The position numbers were made by a program, and so were the translations under genes. This document shows, piece after piece, positions 6,184 to 12,422 of a stretch of 15,730 nt of DNA (within the stretch, counting starts at the first letter, position 1; every line of letters begins with the position of its first letter). The notes beneath the pieces were generated by a model, which saw only the letters and a program-made list of their open reading frames with translations, had not been told where the DNA came from and did no database searches. Origin of the DNA: a bacterium (GTDB taxonomy: Bacteria > Spirochaetota > UBA4802 > UBA5550); contig JAAENB010000651.1 of NCBI GenBank assembly GCA_024224995.1, positions 1 to 15,730 on the forward strand. The letters are read 5' to 3'.

Positions 6184-6984
6184 TTGAGTCAAAGTAAAAA
6201 ACTAATGTCTACAGAAGAAAAAACAGAAGAAAAAACAGAAGCCAAAGAACAGCACGCTAAAAGCAACAAACACAAAAGTAAAACAAGGCAGTTAAACAAG
6301 CTTCAGAACCTTATAAAGGTCAAGTTTAAGAACAGGAGTTTACTTATACGTGCGCTTACTCATCGTTCATTTGTAAATGAGTCCGGCTCTGTGGATCATG
6401 ACAATGAGCGGCTGGAATACCTGGGCGATTCGGTTCTTGGGCTTGTTGTTAATGAATACCTGTTCAAACATTATGAAGACTATCCCGAAGGGGATCTCGC
6501 AAAGATAAAGTCAGCTGTTGTTTCGGAAGTAACCCTTGCAAAGGTATCACGGGAGTTAAACCTTGGTAGTTTTGTTTTTATGGGAAAAGGTGAAGAGTTA
6601 AGCGGAGGGCGGAACCGGCCTTCCATTCTGGCCAATACTCTTGAAGCGGTTATTGGCGCTATTTATCTTGATTCGGGATTAAAAGAAAGCCGCCGGTTTA
6701 TTCTTTCTTTGCTGAAAGACGATATTGAAAGAATTGACTGTCTTACGTATTTAAGAGATCCCAAAACAACATTGCAGGAATATGTTCAAAAAAAATATAA
6801 AGAACGGCCGCATTATGAAGTTATTGAAGAAATTGGCCCTGATCATGAAAAGGAATTTGTTGTTCGGCTGGTTGTGCGGGGAAACGATATTGCTACCGGA
6901 AAGGGAAGCAGTAAAAGAAAGGCCGAGATGAATGTGGCCAGTACTGTTTTAAATAAAATCAATAATGGAGATATCGACATTTGA
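6184..6984 (+). CDS. rnc: Ribonuclease III
   Basis: RNase III cleaves double-stranded RNA and matures rRNA precursors and some mRNAs. A lysine- and glutamate-rich N-terminal tail of about 35 residues precedes the endonuclease domain with the signature NERLEYLGDSV (74-84) and the second catalytic segment ANTLEAVIGAIYLD. There Asn stands where many homologues, including E. coli, have a metal-binding Asp; the other acidic residues are kept. A C-terminal double-stranded RNA-binding domain starts at DPKTTLQEYVQ and includes the GKGSSKRKAEMNVA helix. The start is uncertain: TTG at 6184 or ATG at 6205, neither with a good ribosome-binding site. The stop overlaps the NUDIX start codon, so the two genes are probably translationally coupled. 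Confidence 0.94.
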   Translation: MSQSKKLMSTEEKTEEKTEAKEQHAKSNKHKSKTRQLNKLQNLIKVKFKNRSLLIRALTHRSFVNESGSVDHDNERLEYLGDSVLGLVVNEYLFKHYEDYPEGDLAKIKSAVVSEVTLAKVSRELNLGSFVFMGKGEELSGGRNRPSILANTLEAVIGAIYLDSGLKESRRFILSLLKDDIERIDCLTYLRDPKTTLQEYVQKKYKERPHYEVIEEIGPDHEKEFVVRLVVRGNDIATGKGSSKRKAEMNVASTVLNKINNGDIDI

Positions 6985-7442
6985 CGTCTTCAAAAAAAGA
7001 TGTACGAGTAAGAGTTGCTGGAATAATTATTGATAATGGGAAATTATTGTTAATTGCCCATAAAAAAAATGGAAATATTTATTGGCTTCTTCCCGGGGGA
7101 GGAGTTGAATTTGGTGAATCCCTTGACCAGGCTTTGAAACGGGAATTCCTTGAAGAATTAAATATTTCAGTAACGGTTCATTCTGTAGCCCTGGTTTGTG
7201 ACTCTATTGCCCCTTCCGGGGACCGGCATATTATTAATATATGCTTTTATTGTTCTCACTCCGGTGGGGAGTTTGCCCTGGGAAACGATAAACGGCTATA
7301 TGATTTTGCTTTCCGGGACAAAGACGAACTGGCTTCTGTTACAATATTCCCGCCAATTAATGATGACCTGGCAGCTCTTATAAATAATAAGAATGATGAG
7401 AAAAGTGAAATATATAAAGGTAGGATATGGCTGGACAAATAA
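6981..7442 (+). CDS. NUDIX hydrolase
   Basis: NUDIX enzymes cleave nucleoside diphosphates linked to another group, using Mg-binding glutamates. The box is present as GGVEFGESLDQALKREFLEEL (about residues 40-60) and fits GX5EX7REUXEEXGU, except that Asn replaces the late Gly. The fold starts with VRVAGIIIDNGKLLLIAHKK, typical of MutT-like members. Length is 153 residues. The substrate cannot be told from sequence. The initiator is a TTG that overlaps the rnc stop (TTGA), with GGAG 11 bp upstream, and the 3' end overlaps aroB by 16 bp, so the gene is embedded in the acpP-rnc-aroB run. No link to a single pathway is evident. Confidence 0.88.
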   Translation: MTSSKKDVRVRVAGIIIDNGKLLLIAHKKNGNIYWLLPGGGVEFGESLDQALKREFLEELNISVTVHSVALVCDSIAPSGDRHIINICFYCSHSGGEFALGNDKRLYDFAFRDKDELASVTIFPPINDDLAALINNKNDEKSEIYKGRIWLDK

Positions 7443-8512
7443 GGAAAGTTGACGTAAAAACCGGCAGCGCTTCTTATGCGATACATATTGGCAAATCAAT
7501 AGTGCCTTCAATTTCCGCGAGTGAGCTGTTGGCTTCGGTGAATAAAATTGGCCTGGTTATTAGCGCCAGGGTTTATGAACTCCATAAAGACTATATTACC
7601 GGCTCTTTTGCGGATGTTCCAGGCGTATCTGTTTTTATAATGGATGATGATGAGGAAAATAAAAGCTATTCCTATGCCGAAGATTTTTTAAACCGTTTGA
7701 TTGACGCGGGATTTACCCGGAAGTCTCTTATAATAGGAATCGGCGGCGGAGTGGTTGGGGATTTTGCCGGATATCTTGCTGCTTTGTATATGCGTGGAAT
7801 TCCCATTATTCATATTCCTACCACGCTGCTTGCAATGGTTGATTCAAGTATTGGCGGTAAAGTGGCGGTTAATCTTGCCGTGGGAAAGAATATTGCCGGG
7901 GATTTTCATCAGCCTCGTTTTGTTTTAAGTGATATACAATTTTTGAGTACTCTGCCGGAAAAAGAGTTTAAGAATGGATTGTCAGAAGTTTTTAAACATG
8001 GCCTTATTGGGGATTCCAGGACTCTGGAAATTATGCAGGAGAATGATCCGGGATCGATACAAGAGGATGAGACCTTGCTTGAACTTATTCGCTGCTCCGC
8101 GAATTTTAAGGCATCTGTTGTTGGTAAAGACGAAACAGAGAAGGGGATACGGGCGATATTAAATTTTGGCCACACGGTTGGCCATGCTATTGAGTCCTTG
8201 ATGCGTTACCAGGAAGTCTCTCATGGGGAAGCGGTTGCTATTGGTATCCAGGTTGAAGCAGCACTTTCAAAAGAGCTGGGTATGCTGCCCGGTTCCGATG
8301 CCGATAAAATTAATGATATTATTAACCGTTATGGCCTCATCACCGGGACCTGGTCCCTGGCTGTGGAAGATATTATTTCACATATGAAATATGATAAAAA
8401 AAATACCAATGAAAATATAAATTTTGTGCTGCTGAGTGGGATTGGTAATCCTGTTACCGATCAATACGTGGATGATGAACTTTTAAAAAATGTTCTAAAA
8501 AAATTTTTTTAA
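7427..8512 (+). CDS. aroB: 3-Dehydroquinate synthase
   Basis: AroB converts DAHP to 3-dehydroquinate, the second step of the shikimate pathway, using NAD and zinc. Visible are the NAD-binding GIGGGVVGDFAGYLAALYMRG, the IPTTLLAMVDSSIGGK block with catalytic lysine region, NLAVGKNIAGDFHQP, and the zinc-ligand segment NFGHTVGHAIE with a second histidine in SHGEAVAIG. Length is 361 residues, normal for the family. AGGTAGGAT lies directly before the ATG at 7427. pheA in this window uses the pathway's end product chorismate/prephenate, but the two genes are 5.5 kb apart and not an aromatic operon. The STAS gene begins 19 bp downstream. Confidence 0.96.
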   Translation: MAGQIRKVDVKTGSASYAIHIGKSIVPSISASELLASVNKIGLVISARVYELHKDYITGSFADVPGVSVFIMDDDEENKSYSYAEDFLNRLIDAGFTRKSLIIGIGGGVVGDFAGYLAALYMRGIPIIHIPTTLLAMVDSSIGGKVAVNLAVGKNIAGDFHQPRFVLSDIQFLSTLPEKEFKNGLSEVFKHGLIGDSRTLEIMQENDPGSIQEDETLLELIRCSANFKASVVGKDETEKGIRAILNFGHTVGHAIESLMRYQEVSHGEAVAIGIQVEAALSKELGMLPGSDADKINDIINRYGLITGTWSLAVEDIISHMKYDKKNTNENINFVLLSGIGNPVTDQYVDDELLKNVLKKFF

Positions 8513-8531
8513 ATAAGAAGTAAATACATAC

Positions 8532-8885
8532 ATGGCAAAAGAGACGCTCAATTATTCTGTAAGGGACTATGAAGGGATCAAAGTTCTTGATGTTACCGGA
8601 AATTTAACAATCAATACCATTGATACTCTCATCGTTGTTGTGGAAGCTCTTGTGGAAAAAGAGAGTCTTATGATTAATATGGAAAATGTCCACCTGGTTA
8701 CTTCTGCCGGTCTTAATTGCCTCATTGAACTTTCTTTTTTCGCAAAAGAGAAAGAAAACAGGGTTGTTGTGTTATGGCCCAGTGAAGATTTTGTTAGAAT
8801 GACTGAAATTATGGATGTTTTCAGCTATCTTACCTTTGCCGAAAGCAGGGAAGAAGGCAAAGCCAAAATCGACTACTACACATAA
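8532..8885 (+). CDS. STAS-domain anti-sigma factor antagonist
   Basis: Single-domain STAS proteins (SpoIIAA/RsbV type) bind an anti-sigma kinase or phosphatase partner and are switched by serine phosphorylation. The 117 residues fit one STAS domain: YEGIKVLDVTGNLTINTIDTL at the front, then MINMENVHLVTSAGLNCLIEL, where SAGL is the loop carrying the usual phospho-acceptor Ser, then the RVVVLWPSEDFVRMTEIMDVF half with the fold's second helix-strand unit. No kinase or sigma factor is nearby, so its partner is unknown. It is the last gene of the plus-strand run and converges, with a 15-bp gap, on the ABC ATPase gene. Confidence 0.88.
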   Translation: MAKETLNYSVRDYEGIKVLDVTGNLTINTIDTLIVVVEALVEKESLMINMENVHLVTSAGLNCLIELSFFAKEKENRVVVLWPSEDFVRMTEIMDVFSYLTFAESREEGKAKIDYYT

Positions 8886-8900
8886 AATTTTTTTATTTTT

Positions 8901-9674
8901 TTACCCCTCCGGGAAGAAATGTATTTCCGGCTTTCCGTTGTAGATATTCCTCGAAATGAGAACCTCTGTCTTGAAGTATTTTTTAATTAAATCCGCGTCT
9001 ATTATATCCGGAGAGCCCTGTTCCGCGATTGATCCTTCATGGAGTATCAGGATCCTGTCTGCTGTCTGTGATATAAAATTGATATCATTTGAACAGCATA
9101 TAATGGTCCGTTCTCCATTCAGTACATATTTGGACAGGATTTTTTTAAGTCTTCCGTACATTGGTATTCCCAGGCCTGTTGTGGGATTATCAAGGAACAA
9201 AAGGTTTGCTTCTCGTATAAATGCGTGCGCCAGCCGTGTCATTGCGAGGCTGCTTTCCGGAAGCATGTTAAGAGCGGCTTCTTCAATGCTCTCAAGCCCG
9301 AACTGTTTGATATATTCTTCCGTTACCTGTATATCATATTCCGAAAAAGGATTAAGCATCCGTTTGTAGGGCATTCTCGACAGCAGCAGGAAATTGCGGA
9401 CCGAATCCTCCAGGTTTTCGGGCATTTCGTTATCCAGGTGTGAAATATCCTGGTGAAGTTTTTTTTTGGAAAAAGAGTTCAGAGGCGTGCTGTTGTATAC
9501 TATTTCACCCGTATATCCTTTGATATATCCCGCCAGTATTCGCAGCAGTATGGTTTTTCCTGATCCCGGTGAACCGATTATTCCCACAATTTCTCCGTTT
9601 TCAACGGACAGGCTAATGTTTCGTAAAATTTCGTTTTTGTTATATGAAAAGCTCATATTATTGATTTCTATCAT
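8901..9674 (-). CDS. ABC transporter ATP-binding protein (FepC-like), degenerate catalytic motifs
   Basis: Architecture and C-terminus (ILHEGSIAEQGSPDIIDADLIKKYF) match ATPases of iron-complex/B12 importers. Walker A is intact (GSPGSGKT, residues 34-41). Other motifs are not: the signature is LPESS (138-142) instead of LSGGQ, the Walker B segment reads LLFLDN with Asn163 in place of the catalytic Glu, the switch His is Asn196 (SND), the D-loop is LG rather than LD, and the Q-loop Gln is not recognisable. It may bind ATP but hydrolysis is doubtful; alternatives are a regulatory subunit or decay. The ATG at 9674 was chosen because AGAGGA is 9 nt upstream and the protein then begins MIEINNMSFSY; an upstream in-frame ATG at 9740 lies deep inside the permease gene. 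The start overlaps the permease stop by 17 bp. Confidence 0.85.
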   Translation of the reverse strand: MIEINNMSFSYNKNEILRNISLSVENGEIVGIIGSPGSGKTILLRILAGYIKGYTGEIVYNSTPLNSFSKKKLHQDISHLDNEMPENLEDSVRNFLLLSRMPYKRMLNPFSEYDIQVTEEYIKQFGLESIEEAALNMLPESSLAMTRLAHAFIREANLLFLDNPTTGLGIPMYGRLKKILSKYVLNGERTIICCSNDINFISQTADRILILHEGSIAEQGSPDIIDADLIKKYFKTEVLISRNIYNGKPEIHFFPEG

Positions 9675-10620
9675 ACAGGCTTGTCCTCTTTTTTTTGGTT
9701 GCGATATAGATGATATATGAAAGTGTGATTGATATGGCAAATACTATATAGAGCGGCAGGTACCGGGAGCACAGGAGCAGCAGCTGCGTATACAAAACCA
9801 TACCCAGGAATGATGCTATCACCCCTGATTTTCTTTTTTTGGGGGGAAACGTATACCGTGCGATTCCTCCTAACCAGCCAAGGAACATAAATAGTATTGA
9901 GAAAATAATACTCCGGATTAACAAAATAAGCGCTGTTGAATTCCTGCTGCTGAATTTTGATAATCCGGATAATAGTTTTCCATGTGAAAAAAGTAAAAAT
10001 TCGTATTTTGCTTTTGTGAATAATACATAAAGAATAATAAAAAGAAGAATAAATAGTGATATATATAAATAAACTTGTTCAGTGCTCGCAGTACTCGCAG
10101 TACTCGCAGTACTCGCAGTACTCGCAGTACTCGCAGTACTCGCGTGAAAGAATCCGAGAATTGGGGCCGTAAGTGTATCCGGGTTGAATTTTCTGCCGCT
10201 GAAGAGCATAAACATTGTTACGATTATGGTAATGAGGTTGATATAGCTTCCGCTGACGGTTATCTCATTGTTTTTTTGTCCCAGTATTTTTTTTAAAAAG
10301 AATTGGAGCGCTGTGACAAATAACAGCATTATAAAGAATATGATAATTATATTTTGGGTGATAATGGTGAGCGAAATTATTACCGGTAATGAGGCCAGGG
10401 AGCCTTCACCGGTTTGAATATAATCGGTCTTTGCCCTGCTGCTGATGCTGTCAAATTCGAGCAGAAGGATATAAAAAAGCGCTCCTGTTGTATAGGCCAG
10501 TATCACATGCAGGGGAGTTGTAAGGTATATGTTGGCAGCTGTGGCTGCGCTGCTGAGGAGAAGCAGTATGGTGAGCTGGTACCATATGTGTTTCTTGCGA
10601 TATTGTGTCCCTGTTCTCAA
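9658..10620 (-). CDS. Divergent FecCD/BtuC-like membrane permease
   Basis: This polytopic protein has about seven or eight hydrophobic segments and pairs with the downstream ABC ATPase. The C-terminal half retains the FecCD outline: a segment like the WLLGSL region (TLTAPILGFF), then a helix and LGWLGGIARYTFP aligned with the usual GFVGLIVPHIAR coupling helix, then a Leu-rich helix pair. The N-terminal motifs of the family (RLPR, RNPLA) are absent. A run of seven Ala-Ser-Thr triplets sits in the loop after ILGFFH, probably outside the cytoplasm. A TTG start at 10620 is preferred because GGAGGAG stands 6 nt upstream; a GTG at 10644 is the alternative. No substrate-binding protein is seen, so the substrate is unknown. 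Family assignment is moderate. Confidence 0.6.
   Translation of the reverse strand: MRTGTQYRKKHIWYQLTILLLLSSAATAANIYLTTPLHVILAYTTGALFYILLLEFDSISSRAKTDYIQTGEGSLASLPVIISLTIITQNIIIIFFIMLLFVTALQFFLKKILGQKNNEITVSGSYINLITIIVTMFMLFSGRKFNPDTLTAPILGFFHASTASTASTASTASTASTASTEQVYLYISLFILLFIILYVLFTKAKYEFLLFSHGKLLSGLSKFSSRNSTALILLIRSIIFSILFMFLGWLGGIARYTFPPKKRKSGVIASFLGMVLYTQLLLLCSRYLPLYIVFAISITLSYIIYIATKKKRTSLYDRNQ
10081..10143 (-). repeat. 9-bp minisatellite inside the permease gene, seven units
   Basis: Seven head-to-tail copies of AGTACTCGC (plus strand); the first differs by one base (AGTGCTCGC). On the coding strand each unit adds Ala-Ser-Thr. The period is a multiple of three, so gain or loss of units changes protein length without a frameshift. 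Each unit contains the palindrome AGTACT. Confidence 0.95.
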
Positions 10621-10638
10621 GGCTGCTCCTCCGGAGGT

Positions 10639-10658
10639 GGGCACGGCACGCCGTGCCC
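10639..10658. repeat. GC-rich palindrome between TPR and permease genes
   Basis: GGGCACGGC (10639-10647) pairs with GCCGTGCCC (10650-10658) around a 2-nt centre. It stands out as GC-rich in an AT-rich region and fills most of the gap between the TPR stop (10665) and the permease ribosome-binding site. No T-run follows on either strand, so it is not a standard terminator. It could attenuate or stabilise the transcript between the two genes, or be a REP-like insertion. The permease GTG candidate at 10644 falls within it, another reason to prefer the TTG at 10620. Confidence 0.7.
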
Positions 10659-10664
10659 TTACTG

Positions 10665-12269
10665 TTACTGTTTTGGGCGGGTTGTTTCTTCGAGGCGTTC
10701 CCGCTCAAGGCGTTCTTTTTCAAGGCGCTCTTTTTCGAGGCGTTCCCGCTCAAGGCGTTCTTTTTCAAGACGCTCTTTTTCAAGGCGCTCTTCCTCTTCT
10801 TTTAGTTTTCTTTCCTCTTCTTCTCTTTTTTTCCGTTCTACTTCAATTTTTCTTACTATTCCGGCAAGGTGCCGGTCTTTTCGAGCTTTGTGAAGATAGG
10901 TGTCGTTCGTTAGCAAAGGGATGAGTGTTTCTTCCGCTTTTTCCTTTCTTCCGCTCCTGGCATAGGCTCTACAGAGAAGCAGTTTGTCGTCGTCCTGTAA
11001 TGATAATTTTTCGAATATATCGATTGCATTGTCGTACTTTTTTTGAAAATAATCTGTTTTGGCCGACATGAGCGAGATTTCATAATCGAGATTACTTTGC
11101 GGCAAGGTTGTTATAATCTCTTTTACCCGGCGGTAGTTTTTTTTCTTAAAATGCTCTTTTGCCAGGATTGTAGCTGCTTTGTTGTATTTTCCCAGGAGCT
11201 TTTGGTCCTTTTTTACCAGGTTGAATAGTTTGTCGAAGTATGAGAGAAATCTCCAATCATTTTTTTTATAATAAATACTCCCTATCTGGAATAATATCAT
11301 GGGATTATTTTTGCTGAGCTGGTTGGCCTTGCGAAGATGGGTAAGAGCCCGGTCGTAGTCCTGCTCTTTTATGTAAATTGCCGAAAGCAGTATAAAGGGT
11401 TTGGCCGACTTTTTCCGGATCTTTACTGCTGCCTCAATGTCCTCTTTAGCTTTTTCAAAGTCCCGTTCGCTATAATGACAGGTCCCCCGTTTTACCCGGA
11501 TTATATACTCTGTTTTCCTGCTGATAAAGCCGAACTCCAGGGCCTGGTCGAAATGAACAATGGCATCTTTGAAATATTTCCTGTTGAAATGTATATCGGC
11601 AAGGATGAGATGTACTTCCGCGTAAAAGGGAACCTTTGTTGCTATTTCATTTAAGTAGTGTGAGGCCTCGCTCAGATTATTATTATTGTACGCCCACATC
11701 CCCAGCTCGAATTTTGGCGCTAAAAAACCGGGATCGAAATTGAGTGCCTCTTTGAACAGTTTGTTTGCTTTTTCGTGTTTTCTTCTTTTTTTTAATTTGA
11801 GCCCTTTTTTATATTTCGCGATTGCGTCTTTATTGTCGCTCCAGAGGTGTTTATTGATGAGGGATTCTACCTTTTTCCTGGCACTTGAGGATCTCATTTT
11901 TTTCCACATTTCCCTGCATATTCTTACGACTTCGGAATAATCACTTCTTTGCTGCGCAAGAACGATGAGGTTCCAGTAAGCATTTTTTTTGTATTTCCGG
12001 GTCATCCGCGTGCTAACCGCTTCTTTAAAGTACTTCTCAGACTCTTTAAAATTGCCCTGTATTTTTTCTATCTCACCAAGAAAATAATATGAGTCTCCAT
12101 AACCGGTTTTTTCCACGGATTTTAAGAACATTTCTTTGGCTTTGTCGTAGTTCCGGTGAACATAATTGCTCCGGCCCCGGTGATAATAAGCGTCGGAGTA
12201 GAGAGGGATGGCTGAAAGTACCAGTAATAGTACTATAAAAAGAGATAATTTGCTTTTTGTATGTATCAT
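10665..12269 (-). CDS. Exported TPR protein with charged repetitive C-terminus
   Basis: The product is not recognised beyond its architecture. The preferred ATG at 12269 gives a 534-residue protein starting with a signal peptide (basic MIHTKSK, hydrophobic LSLFIVLLLVLSAIPL, then YSDA as a likely cleavage site). An in-frame ATG at 12389 would bury this signal and is rejected. About 10 TPR-like helix pairs follow, for example YYFLGEIEKIQGNFKESEKYF and ALTHLRKANQLSKNNPMILFQIGSIYYKKNDW, interrupted by a Lys-rich stretch (KKGLKLKKRRKHEKANKLF). The last 60 residues are almost purely Glu, Arg, Lys and Leu in five-residue units (LEKER/LERER) and should form one long charged helix. It appears to head an operon with the permease and ATPase genes. 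A scaffold role in the periplasm is inferred. Confidence 0.8.
   Translation of the reverse strand: MIHTKSKLSLFIVLLLVLSAIPLYSDAYYHRGRSNYVHRNYDKAKEMFLKSVEKTGYGDSYYFLGEIEKIQGNFKESEKYFKEAVSTRMTRKYKKNAYWNLIVLAQQRSDYSEVVRICREMWKKMRSSSARKKVESLINKHLWSDNKDAIAKYKKGLKLKKRRKHEKANKLFKEALNFDPGFLAPKFELGMWAYNNNNLSEASHYLNEIATKVPFYAEVHLILADIHFNRKYFKDAIVHFDQALEFGFISRKTEYIIRVKRGTCHYSERDFEKAKEDIEAAVKIRKKSAKPFILLSAIYIKEQDYDRALTHLRKANQLSKNNPMILFQIGSIYYKKNDWRFLSYFDKLFNLVKKDQKLLGKYNKAATILAKEHFKKKNYRRVKEIITTLPQSNLDYEISLMSAKTDYFQKKYDNAIDIFEKLSLQDDDKLLLCRAYARSGRKEKAEETLIPLLTNDTYLHKARKDRHLAGIVRKIEVERKKREEEERKLKEEEERLEKERLEKERLERERLEKERLEKERLERERLEETTRPKQ
10692..10796 (-). repeat. 15-bp coding repeats with 45-bp higher-order period
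   Basis: Seven 15-bp units encode LEKER or LERER. They are arranged as a 45-bp block (10692-10736), a second block identical at 44 of 45 positions (10737-10781), and one further 15-bp unit (10782-10796). The higher identity between blocks than between units within a block points to recent duplication of a three-unit segment. The period is in frame. Confidence 0.9.
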
Positions 12270-12422
12270 AATATTATATTGTTGCGGGATGTATCCGCTT
12301 TCCTTATTAATCTTGTTATTACTACTACAAATATGTAGGGTAAGTTGAGTAAATACCTGGAAATATAAAATAAATTGATCCCCGGGCATATTTAATTTGT
12401 CAAGATATTAATTATAATAATA
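12270..12422. promoter_or_regulatory. Divergent intergenic region between TPR gene and murJ
   Basis: The two genes are transcribed away from each other, so promoters for both should lie here. TATAAT at 12413-12418 (plus) is only 5 bp from the first murJ ATG and would give a leaderless or very short-leader mRNA, or one starting translation at 12432 or 12444. On the minus strand TTGACA (12403-12398) is a perfect -35 hexamer without a clear -10. No clear Shine-Dalgarno sequence precedes either gene. Confidence 0.35.

Noticed and set aside
9675..9740. N-terminal extension of the ABC ATPase to an ATG at 9740
   Set aside because: It overlaps the permease gene more deeply, and AGAGGA at 9 nt spacing supports the ATG at 9674.
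10414..10893. Plus-strand open frame rich in Ser-Arg-Phe repeats
   Set aside because: It is the reverse strand of the charged-tail repeats of the TPR gene and the permease N-terminus; no ribosome-binding site, and the opposite strand shows real protein families.
12270..12389. N-terminal extension of the TPR protein to an ATG at 12389
   Set aside because: It would put 40 polar residues ahead of a clear signal peptide and extend across the divergent promoter region.
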